Positions 38,363 through 47,461 of a stretch of 64,000 nt of DNA are shown here, piece after piece. Made by a program: the position numbers and the translations under genes. The notes below the pieces were generated by a model. The model ran no database searches. It was not told the origin of the DNA and saw nothing but the letters and a program-made list of their open reading frames with translations. This DNA is from Rhizobium sp. Root482 (GTDB taxonomy: Bacteria > Pseudomonadota > Alphaproteobacteria > Rhizobiales > Rhizobiaceae): the NCBI RefSeq assembly GCF_001426565.1, contig NZ_LMFA01000001.1, positions 207,286 to 271,285 on the forward strand. Reading direction: 5' to 3'. The stretch's first letter is position 1. Each line of letters opens with the position of its first letter.

Positions 38363-39948
38363 TGTCCGGTCGCCCGCCTGGCTTGAACATGGAGAAGGAA
38401 GGTAAGCGGCAACGACAGGAGCACCATCATCAGCGCATAGGGAGCGGCGGCGACATAGTCGATCTCGCTGGTCAGCGACCAGAATTTCGTCGCCAGCGTC
38501 TCCACGCCGTTCGGCGAAAGCATCAGTGTCGCCGTCAGTTCATTGGTGATGCCGAGCGCCACCAGTGCGGTGCTTGCCGCGACGCCGGGGGCTGCCAGCC
38601 GCATCGTCGTCTGACGCACCGCCTGGAAGGGCGTGCGCCCCAGCGCCATGGCAGCGCGCTCCAGTTCCACCGGCGCTTGGGCGATGCTGGCGCGCAGGCC
38701 GACGAGCGCGCGCGGCAGGAACAACATGCCATAGGCGAGAAACAGCGTCGCGAAGGTCTGGTAGAGCGGCAGGAACAGACGCACGGTAATGGTCACCAGC
38801 GCCAGCGCCACCACCACGCCGGGAAGCGACCCGACATAATAATGGCAGGCCTCGAAAAGCCGCTGCAGCCGGCCGGGGGCCCGGACCGACAGCCAGGCCA
38901 TCGGGATCGCCGCGATCGTCGCCATGAGTCCTCCGGCGATCGCCAGTACCAGCGTCTGCGTGAAGGCACCGCCGACAAGGTCCAGCCGCCAGATTTCGAT
39001 GCCGCCCAGATAGAGCCAGCGCGTCAGCGTCACGAAGGGCACGCCGAGCGCCAGCGCCGCTGTCGCGACATTCAGCGCGAGCGCCGGCACCAGCATCCGG
39101 CCAAGCCTGCGCCGGTCCGCCGGCCGCGCCGCGCCGGACCCGATACGGGCATAGCGCTCGTCACCGCGCAAAAAGGCCTCCAGCGCGAGAAGCACCAGGC
39201 AGCACGCCACCAGCACGCCGCCCAACATATTGGCCGCCGGCCCGTTGAAGGCGGACTGGAACTGATCGACGATCGCCGTCGAAAACGTGTCGAAACGGAT
39301 CATCACATAGAGGCCGTATTCGGCAAGCAGATGCAGGCCGACCAGCAGCGAGCCGCCGCAGATTGCCAGCCGCAGCTGCGGCAGAATCGCTCGAAAGAAC
39401 ACCTGCCGGGGCGTCAGGCCGAGCGAAGCCGCCGCATCCTCGATCGCCGGATCGAGGCGGCGAAGCTGGGCCGCGACCGGCAGGTAGAGAAACGGGAAAT
39501 AGGCAAGCACCGAGACCAACACGCCGCCGGCGAGGCCTTTGAGGCCGGGCAGCAGGCTGATCCACGCATAACTGTGGACGAAGGCCGGCACAGCAAGCGG
39601 CGCGACCGCCAGAAGCGCCCAGATCCGCGCGCCGGGCAGATCGGTGCGTTCGGTCAGCCAGGCGAGCGAGACCGAGAGCAGGATCGTCAGCGGAACGGTG
39701 CAGAGTTCCAGAAGGACGGTATTGACCAGAAGCTGGCCGACACGGCCGCGGAACACCAGCGCGACCGCCGTGTCCCATCCTGTCTGGAAGGTGATGACGA
39801 CGATGAAGCCGAGCGGCACGAGGCTGATGAGCGATACCAGCGCCGCAATGGCGGTCATCCACGGATAGGCCACGCGCCTGCCCCGCGCGGCGGCAATCAG
39901 CCGCCTGACGGCAAGGGGCGAATCGGCATCCAACGCGGTGGCGCTCAA
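38359..39948 (-). CDS. fbpB: ferric iron ABC transporter permease, fused two-half type
   Basis: 529-residue inner-membrane protein with ~12 helices in two homologous halves; each half has an EAA-type loop ([22 protein letters not shown] and [19 protein letters not shown]). This fused form is typical of FbpB/SfuB/AfuB systems. The start is unsure: TTG at 39948 opens the frame, with no ATG before the first helix except at residue 26. Its end overlaps the ATPase start. Confidence 0.92.
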   Translation of the reverse strand: MSATALDADSPLAVRRLIAAARGRRVAYPWMTAIAALVSLISLVPLGFIVVITFQTGWDTAVALVFRGRVGQLLVNTVLLELCTVPLTILLSVSLAWLTERTDLPGARIWALLAVAPLAVPAFVHSYAWISLLPGLKGLAGGVLVSVLAYFPFLYLPVAAQLRRLDPAIEDAAASLGLTPRQVFFRAILPQLRLAICGGSLLVGLHLLAEYGLYVMIRFDTFSTAIVDQFQSAFNGPAANMLGGVLVACCLVLLALEAFLRGDERYARIGSGAARPADRRRLGRMLVPALALNVATAALALGVPFVTLTRWLYLGGIEIWRLDLVGGAFTQTLVLAIAGGLMATIAAIPMAWLSVRAPGRLQRLFEACHYYVGSLPGVVVALALVTITVRLFLPLYQTFATLFLAYGMLFLPRALVGLRASIAQAPVELERAAMALGRTPFQAVRQTTMRLAAPGVAASTALVALGITNELTATLMLSPNGVETLATKFWSLTSEIDYVAAAPYALMMVLLSLPLTFLLHVQARRATGQ

Positions 39949-40032
39949 AATTGTCTGCTTTCAAACCAAAAAGGATATTCGCAGCCGCCCGTCGAGCGCC
40001 TGCGAATGCTACCGGTAGACCGGATGATGAAC

Positions 40033-40056
40033 CCTAAGCGGAGATTTCCGCTCAGG
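40033..40056 (-). terminator. intercistronic hairpin between fbpA and fbpB
   Basis: CCTGAGCGGA and TCCGCTTAGG (minus strand) pair over ten positions with one G-T pair around a four-base loop. No T-run follows, so it is more likely an RNA-stabilising or attenuating stem, leaving more binding protein than permease. Confidence 0.6.
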
Positions 40057-40081
40057 TTTGACGGTGCTCAGGCGCTGCCTA

Positions 40082-41113
40082 TCACAGCAGGCCGGCCGCC
40101 GTCATCAATTCTGTCACCTTGGCGCTGTTGAGCGTCGCCGGATCGACCTTCGGATAATCCAGTTCCGAAAGCGGCGTCAGCGACGAATGTGATGCCTCGC
40201 CTTCGCCGACGGCATATTCGAACGAGGTGCCTTCACGCAGGATCGCCTGGCCACCCTTGCCGGTCACCCAGGCAAGGAATTTCTGCGCATCTTCCTTGTG
40301 CTGGCTGGAAGCAAGCACGCCGCCGCCGGAAATGCTGACGAAGGCGCCCGGATCCTGGTTCTTGAAATAATGCTGCGCGACATTGCCGCTGTTTTCGCCG
40401 GTCTTCGCCTGATCGCCGAAATAATAATAATGGTAGATCAGCGCGCCTTCGACTTCGCCGGCATTGGCGCCCTTCATCGCGGCGGAATTGCCCTTGTAGG
40501 GCGTGGCATTTTCTTTCATCGCCTTCAGCCAGGAAGCGGTCACCTCTTCGCCCTTGAGCGCCAGGAGGGCGCTGACAATCGCCTGGAAATCGGCGCCCGA
40601 CGGCGAGGCGCCCCAGCGGCCCTTCCATTCCGGATCGGCAAGATCGAGCATCGACTTCGGCAGTGTTTCGGCGTTCAGCTTGGCCTTGTCATAGACGAAC
40701 ACCGTCGAACGGGCGGCAACGCCGACCCAATGACCGTTGGAGGGGCGGAAATTCTCGGGCACCTGCGCCAGCGTCTCGGCAGCGATCGGTTCGAACAGGC
40801 CGGCACCATCGACCAGCGACATGGCGGGGGAATTTTCCGTGAGGAAAACATCGGCCGGCGAGGCAGCCCCCTCCTGGACGATCTGGTTGGCAAACTCCAT
40901 GTCCTTGCCCTTGCGCAGCGTCACCTTGATGCCGGTTTCCTTGGTGAAGGCTTCGGCCCAGGCGACGCCGAGGCTTTCATGCTGGGCATTGTAGACGACG
41001 ATTCCGATGTCGTCGGCGCTGGCCGAGACAGAGCCGAAGGCAACGACCGACACGCCAGCGAAAAGCGCGGCGCGCGCAAAGGCATTGGCACTGGCCGAAA
41101 GGGAAATGTTCAT
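40082..41113 (-). CDS. fbpA: ferric iron ABC transporter substrate-binding protein
   Basis: 343-residue periplasmic binding protein. A signal peptide ends near SASA (residue ~32); YNAQHESLGVAWAEAF and DVFLTENSPAMSLVD are typical of the Fe3+ family, and the metal-ligand tyrosines lie in ALIYHYYYFGDQ. The ATG at 41113 has an AGAGGTGAT ribosome-binding site. A TGA-N9-TCA box lies ~57 bases upstream. First gene of the iron uptake operon. Confidence 0.93.
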   Translation of the reverse strand: MNISLSASANAFARAALFAGVSVVAFGSVSASADDIGIVVYNAQHESLGVAWAEAFTKETGIKVTLRKGKDMEFANQIVQEGAASPADVFLTENSPAMSLVDGAGLFEPIAAETLAQVPENFRPSNGHWVGVAARSTVFVYDKAKLNAETLPKSMLDLADPEWKGRWGASPSGADFQAIVSALLALKGEEVTASWLKAMKENATPYKGNSAAMKGANAGEVEGALIYHYYYFGDQAKTGENSGNVAQHYFKNQDPGAFVSISGGGVLASSQHKEDAQKFLAWVTGKGGQAILREGTSFEYAVGEGEASHSSLTPLSELDYPKVDPATLNSAKVTELMTAAGLL

Positions 41114-41169
41114 GATCACCTCTTGAAACTCCACCGGACCTCCTGCCCGGCGGTCTCGGTATATATACC

Positions 41170-41184
41170 TGATTTGATCCGTCA
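41170..41184 (-). promoter_or_regulatory. RirA-type iron-responsive operator of the fbp operon
   Basis: The sequence matches the TGA-N9-TCA palindrome bound by RirA, the iron regulator of rhizobia. On the minus strand it overlaps a -35-like TTGACG (41180-41185); a palindromic GGTATATATACC (41158-41169) supplies a -10-like TATACC 16 bases further on. Bound repressor would block RNA polymerase when iron is plentiful. Confidence 0.6.
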
Positions 41185-41254
41185 ACTTATTGTCGCGGGA
41201 AAACCGCGGCCGCGGCAAAGCGCGCAGGCTTCTATCGGCTAGGCCCAGGCCTTG

Positions 41255-41671
41255 CTAGAACCCGAAAAATTTCGAGAGCACGACCACATAGGCCGCATAT
41301 CCGCCATTGGCGAGGATCAGGCAGAGGCAGGCCAGCGAGCCGAGATCCTTGGCATTCCGGCCCATGTCGGAAATCTCCGGCGAGACGCGATCGACGATCT
41401 CCTCGATGGCGGTGTTCAGCGCCTCGAACGCGATCATCAGGAGAAACAGGATGATCATCGCCACATATTGGAAGAAGGTCGCGCCGGTCAGGGCAAAGGC
41501 GATGAGGACGACGACGAAGGCGCCGAGTTCGTGGCGAAACGCCGCTTCTCCGAGCAGGCGCTTGGCACCGCCGAAGGAATAGGTCGCGGCGGCAAAGAAA
41601 TGCCGGACGCCCGTCAGCTTTTTTACCGGCTTTTCACTGCCCATTCCAATCGTGCCCTCGTCCGAAACCAT
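41255..41671 (-). CDS. dgkA: diacylglycerol kinase
   Basis: 138-residue inner-membrane kinase that recycles diacylglycerol to phosphatidic acid. Three helices, with the signature [18 protein letters not shown] between helices 2 and 3 and [16 protein letters not shown] in helix 3. The N-terminal [16 protein letters not shown] is typical. Divergence from its neighbours in function suggests a separate transcript; it lies 142 bases upstream of the fbp operon start on the same strand. Confidence 0.94.
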   Translation of the reverse strand: MVSDEGTIGMGSEKPVKKLTGVRHFFAAATYSFGGAKRLLGEAAFRHELGAFVVVLIAFALTGATFFQYVAMIILFLLMIAFEALNTAIEEIVDRVSPEISDMGRNAKDLGSLACLCLILANGGYAAYVVVLSKFFGF

Positions 41672-41930
41672 GCGTGCCCCGCGTTCTCTAAAATCGGCAA
41701 AGAGCAGGCGATACTGACATCAGCCTGAATGCGCCGTGAACATGGACATGCGCGCAGCGATTCGCGATGGCGGCCGCCGCTTCCGAATAGGTGAGAACAC
41801 AGGGCCTATCAAGCCCTGACCGGTCGCCCTAGGCCGGCACGAGGCGAATCGACCGCTTGATCGATCCCCACCTCACGGATGCGATGGCCGACCGGGGAGA
41901 ATTCGCCCCCTCGGCAAACCCCGCAAATCA

Positions 41931-42947
41931 TCACCCCTTGTTGCTGACCCCCGCCTGCGCGAAGGTGGCCATGCCGGAATGGCAGGCGGCGGCGGCCTTG
42001 ACGATGCCGGCGGCAAGGGCCGCGCCCGTGCCCTCGCCCAGCCGCATGCCGAGCGCCAGGAGCGGCGTCTTGCCCAGCATCTCGATCGCCTTCATATGGC
42101 CGGGCTCTGCCGAGACATGACCGATCAGGCAATGATCGAGCGCCGACGGATTGGCGGCCCTCAGGATCGCCGCCGCCGTCGTCGCCACATAACCGTCGAT
42201 GATCACCGGGATTTTCTGCATGCGGGCGGCAAGGATCGCGCCGGCCATGGCGGCGATCTCGCGGCCGCCGAGGCGACGCAGCACTTCGAACGGGTCCGAA
42301 CGATGGTCCGCATGCAGCGCCACGGCCTTTTCCACCGCAGCCACCTTGCGGGCCAGCACCTCGCCCTGCGATCCCGTGCCCGGGCCGACCCAATCCTCGG
42401 CCGTCCCGCCGTAGAGCGCCAGGTTGATCGCCGCGGCGATCGTCGTATTGCCGATGCCCATTTCGCCGATGCACAGCAGATCGGTGCCGCCGGCCACGGC
42501 CTCCATGCCGAAGGCCATGGTGGCGGCGCAGTCGCGCTCGGACAGCGCCGCCTCCTCGGTGATGTCACCCGTCGGATAGTCGAGCGCGAGATCGAATATC
42601 TTCAGCCCCAGATCATGGCTGACGCAGATCTGGTTGATGGCGGCGCCGCCGGCCGCGAAATTCTCCACCATCTGCGCCGTCACCGATGAGGGAAAGGGCG
42701 TCACGCCCTGTTTCGTCACGCCGTGATTGCCGGCGAAAATTGCCACCAGCGGCCGGTTGACGGCGGGCGGCCGGCCGGTCCAGGCCGCCAGCCAGAAGGC
42801 GATCTCCTCCAGCCGCCCCAGCGCACCGGGCGGCTTGGTCAACTGCGCGTCGCGCTCGCGCGCCGCCATCAGGGCGGCGCTGTCGGGGCCTGGAAGATTG
42901 CGCAGCAATTCGCGGAAATCGTCGAAAGGCAGGCCGCTGGCACTCAT
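41931..42947 (-). CDS. cobT: nicotinate-nucleotide-dimethylbenzimidazole phosphoribosyltransferase
   Basis: Makes alpha-ribazole phosphate for the lower ligand of cobalamin. 338 residues; conserved pieces are KPPGALGRLEEIA, FAGNHGVTKQGVTPFP, IGEMGIGNTTIAAAI and the catalytic-glutamate region LRLGEGTGAALA-like (MRLGEGTGAALAAGI). ATG at 42947 gives MSASGLPFDDF, as in rhizobial homologues; the open frame upstream overlaps cobS. Divergent from cobS, which joins the product of this branch to the corrin ring. Confidence 0.96.
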   Translation of the reverse strand: MSASGLPFDDFRELLRNLPGPDSAALMAARERDAQLTKPPGALGRLEEIAFWLAAWTGRPPAVNRPLVAIFAGNHGVTKQGVTPFPSSVTAQMVENFAAGGAAINQICVSHDLGLKIFDLALDYPTGDITEEAALSERDCAATMAFGMEAVAGGTDLLCIGEMGIGNTTIAAAINLALYGGTAEDWVGPGTGSQGEVLARKVAAVEKAVALHADHRSDPFEVLRRLGGREIAAMAGAILAARMQKIPVIIDGYVATTAAAILRAANPSALDHCLIGHVSAEPGHMKAIEMLGKTPLLALGMRLGEGTGAALAAGIVKAAAACHSGMATFAQAGVSNKG

Positions 42948-43116
42948 GGGAATATCCTTGATCATCGTGTCGCCGGCGGAACGCCCGTCCCGCCAAGATG
43001 CTTCCTCATAGAGGGCCGCGAAGAATCGGGCAACGGCATTTGCGCCGCTTCCTGTCGTCGGCGCATGATCCGTGCAGGCAGCGATTCGCAGGCGCGCGAG
43101 GCCCCGGGAGGAACCA

Positions 43117-43905
43117 ATGATCGACATCCGCGACTTCATCGACGATCTGGCCCGTTCGGTGGCCTTTCTCAGCCGCATCCATATGCCGCAGCGCCATTTC
43201 GTCGATTTCGACGGCCGCCTCAGCCGCGCCGTGCGTGCCTTTCCCCTGGCCGGCCTCCTCATCGTTCTGCCTGCGGCGGCGGTTGCCTCGATCTTCAGCG
43301 CCATCGATGCCGCCGCCCTGTTCACGGCCTTCGTCGTGGTGGCGATCCAGGCGCTGATCACCGGCGCCCTGCACGAGGACGGTCTTAGCGATACCGCCGA
43401 CGGGCTTGGCGGCGGAAGGACGAAGGAAAGCGCCCTGATCATCATGAAGGACAGCCGCATCGGCTCCTATGGCGCGGTCGCCCTCATCCTGTCCTTCGGG
43501 CTCAGGGTCTCGGCGCTTTCGGCGGTGCTGCCGCTTCTATCGCCGACAGGCGCCGGCCTCCTCGTGCTCGCCGTCGCCGCGCTCAGCCGCACGGCCATGG
43601 TCTGGCACTGGTCGAAACTGCCGCCCGCCCGCCGCGACGGGGTGGCCGCTTCCGCCGGCGAGCCGGAGACGGGAGCGGTCACGATGGCGCTCGTCCTCGG
43701 CATCGTCTGTGCCGCGCTGCTTCTTCTCCTGTCGGGCGCCTCGCTGCTTTCGGCGGTGCTCGCCATCGGCGCCTTTGCCGCCACCGTCGCCGCCTTCAGC
43801 GAGATCGTAAAGGGCAAGATCGGCGGCCATACCGGCGATACGATCGGCGCCACCCAGCAATTGACCGAGATCGCCGTCCTTGCCGCCCTTGCTTTGGCGA
43901 TCTGA
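43117..43905 (+). CDS. cobS: adenosylcobinamide-GDP ribazoletransferase (cobalamin synthase)
   Basis: Inner-membrane enzyme joining adenosylcobinamide-GDP with alpha-ribazole. 262 residues, ~6 helices; FLSRIHMPQ, HEDGLSDTADGLGGGRTKE and the GGHTGDTIGATQQLTE segment near the C terminus carry the expected acidic metal sites. ATG at 43117 follows GGGAGG. No cobalamin riboswitch was seen in the 169-base cobT-cobS divergent region. The DUF1289 gene starts 45 bases after the stop. Confidence 0.96.
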   Translation: MIDIRDFIDDLARSVAFLSRIHMPQRHFVDFDGRLSRAVRAFPLAGLLIVLPAAAVASIFSAIDAAALFTAFVVVAIQALITGALHEDGLSDTADGLGGGRTKESALIIMKDSRIGSYGAVALILSFGLRVSALSAVLPLLSPTGAGLLVLAVAALSRTAMVWHWSKLPPARRDGVAASAGEPETGAVTMALVLGIVCAALLLLLSGASLLSAVLAIGAFAATVAAFSEIVKGKIGGHTGDTIGATQQLTEIAVLAALALAI

Positions 43906-43949
43906 AACGACGATATCTTCAGCACTGGTTTGTTCGGACATTGTGCCTC

Positions 43950-44174
43950 ATGGAATCACCCTGCATCCTCGTCTGCTCGATCGACATGGCCACAGGCTAT
44001 TGCTTCGGCTGCGGCCGCACGCGCGAGGAGATCGGCGCCTGGACGCTCTATACGTCGGAAGAGCGCCGCTCCATCATGGCCGCCCTTCCCGCCCGGCTGG
44101 AAACCGTGGAGCGCAAGCCCCGCCGCGAAACCCGGCGCACGCGTATGGCGAAGGAGCGCATAGGCAGCGAATGA
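43950..44174 (+). CDS. DUF1289 domain-containing protein
   Basis: 74-residue cysteine-rich protein. The family pattern SPCILVCSIDMATGYCFGCG followed by RTREEIGAW is complete, with four cysteines likely to bind a metal or iron-sulfur cluster. ATG at 43950 is chosen over the TTG three codons before. Ends in ATGA overlap with the protease gene, so cobS-DUF1289-protease is a likely operon. Confidence 0.9.
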   Translation: MESPCILVCSIDMATGYCFGCGRTREEIGAWTLYTSEERRSIMAALPARLETVERKPRRETRRTRMAKERIGSE

Positions 44175-44872
44175 ACAGGCTCACCATCCTCCTCGCCATT
44201 CTCGCCATCGGCCTCGTCGTCCTCATCCTCAATCACGATAGCGGCCGCAGTTTCGGCATCATGAACGATGATTTCGGCCGCCTCGTCACGCTCGGCGCCA
44301 TTGCCGCGATGATCGGTACCGGTGTGGTGCAGAGCCGGCGGCATCTGGGACAGAGCCTACGCCAGTTCGGCATCTGGCTACTGATCGTGCTGTTTCTCGT
44401 TTCGGCCTATCTCTACCGCACCGAACTGGAGGCTTTCGGCAACAGGCTGGCCGCCGGCCTCATTCCCGGCCGGGCAACAGTCATCACCGATGCGGAGGGC
44501 CACAGCGAGGTCGTTCTCCACAAGGGCATGAGCGGCCATTTCGAAACGTCGGTTGCGGTAAACGGCACAAGCGTCGGCATGCTGCTCGATACCGGCGCGA
44601 GCCGGGTGGTCCTGTCCTGGGAGGATGCCGAAACGCTTGGCCTCGATCCGCAGAATCTTGCCTTTACCCAGGTCGTGCTGACGGCCAACGGCGAGGCCCG
44701 CGCCGCCCCCGTCACCCTTGCCGAAGTCGCCATCGGCCCGATCGTCCGCACCGATGTCCGCGCCATGGTCACCGAACAGGGCAAGCTCGACCAGAGCCTG
44801 CTCGGCATGAGTTTCCTATCGACACTCGGTTTCCTGCAGATGCAGACCGATGAATTGCGGTTGAGGGACTGA
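44171..44872 (+). CDS. retropepsin-like aspartic protease, TIGR02281 type
   Basis: 233 residues. Two or three N-terminal helices (residues 1-20, 40-55, 67-82) anchor a periplasmic single-lobe aspartic protease domain with the catalytic LLDTGASRVVLS (~residue 138). Such proteins work as dimers like retroviral proteases; substrates in rhizobia are unknown. Translation is coupled to the DUF1289 gene by ATGA overlap. Confidence 0.92.
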   Translation: MNRLTILLAILAIGLVVLILNHDSGRSFGIMNDDFGRLVTLGAIAAMIGTGVVQSRRHLGQSLRQFGIWLLIVLFLVSAYLYRTELEAFGNRLAAGLIPGRATVITDAEGHSEVVLHKGMSGHFETSVAVNGTSVGMLLDTGASRVVLSWEDAETLGLDPQNLAFTQVVLTANGEARAAPVTLAEVAIGPIVRTDVRAMVTEQGKLDQSLLGMSFLSTLGFLQMQTDELRLRD

Positions 44873-45062
44873 TCGCCCGGCTCGGCATCCAGGGCCTCCA
44901 TTCAGCCTGAAAGAGAACCATATGCACGTCCGCCAAGCGCGACTGCATGAAACTTATTTCTTCCATTTCCAAAGCTTATATCCATTCCTTAAAGCATCCG
45001 TTGAACCCGCCTACTGAATGCCGGGCGGGATTAGCCAGCCGTACGCTTGACAGGAAACAAAA

Positions 45063-45084
45063 ATAGGTAGATCGGTCTACCTAT
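45063..45084. promoter_or_regulatory. TetR operator palindrome
   Basis: ATAGGTAGA and TCTACCTAT flank TCGG, a perfect inverted repeat. It lies 16 bases before the TetR gene start and so overlaps or abuts the ribosome-binding site GAGGAG, which suggests autorepression. Confidence 0.8.
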
Positions 45085-45100
45085 GTGAGGAGCGCATGTC

Positions 45101-45691
45101 ATGGAAAAGATTCCCGCCAGGGAGCGCCTGCTGAAGGCCGCCGCTGAATTGTTTTATGCGGAAGGGGTCGGTGCCACCGGGATTGACACGATCACCGCGC
45201 GCGCCGGCGTCGCGAAGATGAGCCTCTACAATAATTTTTCGTCGAAGGCCGAACTCGTTGATGCCTATCTCAAGACCCGCGTCTCGGAATGGCAGGCGGT
45301 TCTGGCCGGAAGACTGGAAGGCGCGAAAACGCCTCTGGAGCGCGTGCTCGCCGTCTTCGATTCCTATGTCGATTATACGAACCTCGCCGGCGAAAAGGGA
45401 TTTCGCGGCTGCGGCCTGCTTAATGCGGCGGCCGAGCTTCCGGTCGGCGATCCCGGTCGGGCAACCGTCGCCTTCCAGAAGGACGAGGTCGAGCGGCTGT
45501 TCAGGCTTTATCTCGGCGAGATCAGGCCGGACGACGACGCCCTTGTGGAGGAAACCGCCCAGCACCTGTCCTTCCTGCTCGAAGGCGCGATGGCGCGTGC
45601 CGGGCTTGATGGCCACGACACCAGCCTCAAGACAGCGCGCAAGATCGCCCTTTCCATGCTGGAGCAATTCCCGGATGCCGCCGCGCCGTAG
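45101..45691 (+). CDS. TetR/AcrR family transcriptional regulator
   Basis: 196 residues: N-terminal helix-turn-helix (RERLLKAAAELFYAEGVGAT, then AGVAKMSLYNNFSSKAEL) and a ligand domain with the pattern KGFRGCGLLNAAAEL typical of the subgroup that controls efflux pumps or reductases. A 22-base palindrome just upstream is the likely operator. The EamA transporter starts 62 bases after the stop and is the prime candidate target. Confidence 0.94.
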   Translation: MEKIPARERLLKAAAELFYAEGVGATGIDTITARAGVAKMSLYNNFSSKAELVDAYLKTRVSEWQAVLAGRLEGAKTPLERVLAVFDSYVDYTNLAGEKGFRGCGLLNAAAELPVGDPGRATVAFQKDEVERLFRLYLGEIRPDDDALVEETAQHLSFLLEGAMARAGLDGHDTSLKTARKIALSMLEQFPDAAAP

Positions 45692-45753
45692 GTCGCGCCC
45701 TGGCGTTCAGACGTTTTTACACCCGTCACCACCCAAACCGGAAATCCCATGAA

Positions 45754-46671
45754 ATGACCGACGCCACCGCCGCATCTCCGCGCCACAGAGCTACCCTCTC
45801 GGCGGTCGCCATCCTCGTCCTTCTGGAGGCGGCACTGATCGTCTCCTGGAGCGCCGGCTTCGTCGGCATCCGGTTCGCGATCGATCACGCGCCGATCTTC
45901 CTGATCCTTCTGTGGCGCAGCCTCATTTCCGGCCTCTTTCTCCTGCCCTTCGCCCTCACCCTTGGCCCCAAGCTGCGCCTGAAACAGGTGCTTGCCCATA
46001 TGTTGTTCGGTGTGCTGGCGATGGCCGGTTATCTGACGGGCTTTGCGCTGGCTATTGCCCATGGCGTTCCCACCGGCCTGGTGGCGCTGATCACCGACAT
46101 GCTGCCCCTGGCGGTCGCCTTCCTGTCATGGCCGGTGCTCGGCCAGGCGCTGACGCCGCGCCAATGGCTCGGTTCCTTCATCGGACTTGCCGGCGTGCTG
46201 ATTGCCTCGGGATGGTCGCTGGACATGGGCGATGTGCCGCTCTGGGCCTATGGCCTGCCGGTCCTTGGAACGCTGTCGCTCGCCATGGCGACGCTGCTGC
46301 AAAAGCGCAGCCCGAGCGTCTCCATGCCGGTCTACCAGAGCCTCTGCATCCAGTGCCTCTCGGCCTCCGCGATCTTCGCTCTCCTGGCCTGGCACGAAGG
46401 CAGCGTGCTGCCCGTCCTCGAGCCGGGCTTTATCGGCGGCATCCTCTGGCTCGTCTTCGTCGCCACCTTCGGCGCTTGGAGCCTCTATTACATCGCGCTG
46501 CGCAAATCCTCGCCGGCCCGCGTCACCGCCATCCTCTATCTCAGCCCACCGGTCACGATGGTCTGGGCCTGGATCATGTTCGACGAGCCCCTGTCCCTCG
46601 CCATGGCGGTCGGCCTCATCGTCTCGCTGGCCGGCATCGTCATGGTGGCGAAAGCGGGCAAGCCCGACTAA
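45754..46671 (+). CDS. EamA/DMT-family transporter
   Basis: 305-residue inner-membrane protein with ten helices in two EamA repeats (SAGFVGIRFAIDHAPIF; YIALRKSSPARVTAILYLSPP). Substrate unknown; probably exports a small metabolite or toxic compound. It follows the TetR gene by 62 bases with no terminator between, so the regulator and its transporter likely form one unit. Convergent with the ABC-2 permease gene. Confidence 0.92.
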   Translation: MTDATAASPRHRATLSAVAILVLLEAALIVSWSAGFVGIRFAIDHAPIFLILLWRSLISGLFLLPFALTLGPKLRLKQVLAHMLFGVLAMAGYLTGFALAIAHGVPTGLVALITDMLPLAVAFLSWPVLGQALTPRQWLGSFIGLAGVLIASGWSLDMGDVPLWAYGLPVLGTLSLAMATLLQKRSPSVSMPVYQSLCIQCLSASAIFALLAWHEGSVLPVLEPGFIGGILWLVFVATFGAWSLYYIALRKSSPARVTAILYLSPPVTMVWAWIMFDEPLSLAMAVGLIVSLAGIVMVAKAGKPD

Positions 46672-46699
46672 CCTTCCTTTCGTCAGACGGCTCCTGCCC

Positions 46700-47461
46700 T
46701 CAGTTCCTCAACCGATAGCCCGTCTTGAAGATCCAGGTCAGCAGCCCCATCAGCGCCGCCAGGAAGCCGATGATGATGGCAAGGCTGACGACCGGGTTGA
46801 CGTCGGCGATTTCGAAGAAGCTCCAGCGGAAGCCGCTGATCAGGTAGAGGACGGGATTGAAATGGCTGACCGCCTGCCAGAAGGGCGGCAGCATGCTGAT
46901 CGAATAAAAGCTGCCGCCGAGAAAGACCAGCGGGGGGATCACCAGCATCGGAATGAGGTTCAACTGTTCGAAATCCTTGGCCCAGATGCCGATGATGAAG
47001 CCGAACAGGCTGAAGGTTACCGCCGTCAGGACGAAGAACAGGAGCATCACGAAGGGATGGGCGATCGACAGGTCGACGAACAGCGATGCTGTCGCCAGGA
47101 TGATCAGGCCGATCATCATGCCCTTCGTCGCCGCCGCCCCGACATAGCCGAGGACGATTTCGATCATCGAGATCGGCGAAGAGAGAAGCTCATAGATCGT
47201 TCCGGTGAATTTCGGGAAATAGATGCCGAAGGACCCGTTGCCGACGCACTGCGTCAGAAGCGTCAGCATGATCAGCCCCGGTGTGATGAAGGCACCGTAG
47301 GACACCCCGTCGATAAGCTGGATGCGCGAACCGATGGCGGCGCCGAAAACGATGAAATAGAGCGAGGTCGAGATGACAGGCGAGACGACGCTCTGCAGCA
47401 GGGTGCGCCGCGTCCGCGCCATCTCGAAAAGATAGATCGATTTGACCGCTTCGAAATTCAT
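46700..47461 (-). CDS. ABC-2 type exporter permease
   Basis: 253-residue, six-helix permease of the NodJ/DrrB-like ABC-2 class. [15 protein letters not shown] helix 1 region ([13 protein letters not shown]), [16 protein letters not shown] and the C-terminal [11 protein letters not shown] are typical. It partners the ATPase encoded just upstream, with a four-base ATGA overlap. Exported substrate unknown; relatives are annotated as lipooligosaccharide or multidrug exporters. Confidence 0.92.
   Translation of the reverse strand: MNFEAVKSIYLFEMARTRRTLLQSVVSPVISTSLYFIVFGAAIGSRIQLIDGVSYGAFITPGLIMLTLLTQCVGNGSFGIYFPKFTGTIYELLSSPISMIEIVLGYVGAAATKGMMIGLIILATASLFVDLSIAHPFVMLLFFVLTAVTFSLFGFIIGIWAKDFEQLNLIPMLVIPPLVFLGGSFYSISMLPPFWQAVSHFNPVLYLISGFRWSFFEIADVNPVVSLAIIIGFLAALMGLLTWIFKTGYRLRN

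Noticed and set aside
38362..40131. 589-codon plus-strand frame opposite the iron permease
   Set aside because: Highly charged, low-complexity antisense of a membrane protein; the minus strand encodes a complete two-half permease.
42948..43116. Possible cobalamin riboswitch between cobT and cobS
   Set aside because: The B12-box and other conserved segments of that riboswitch were not found in the 169 bases.
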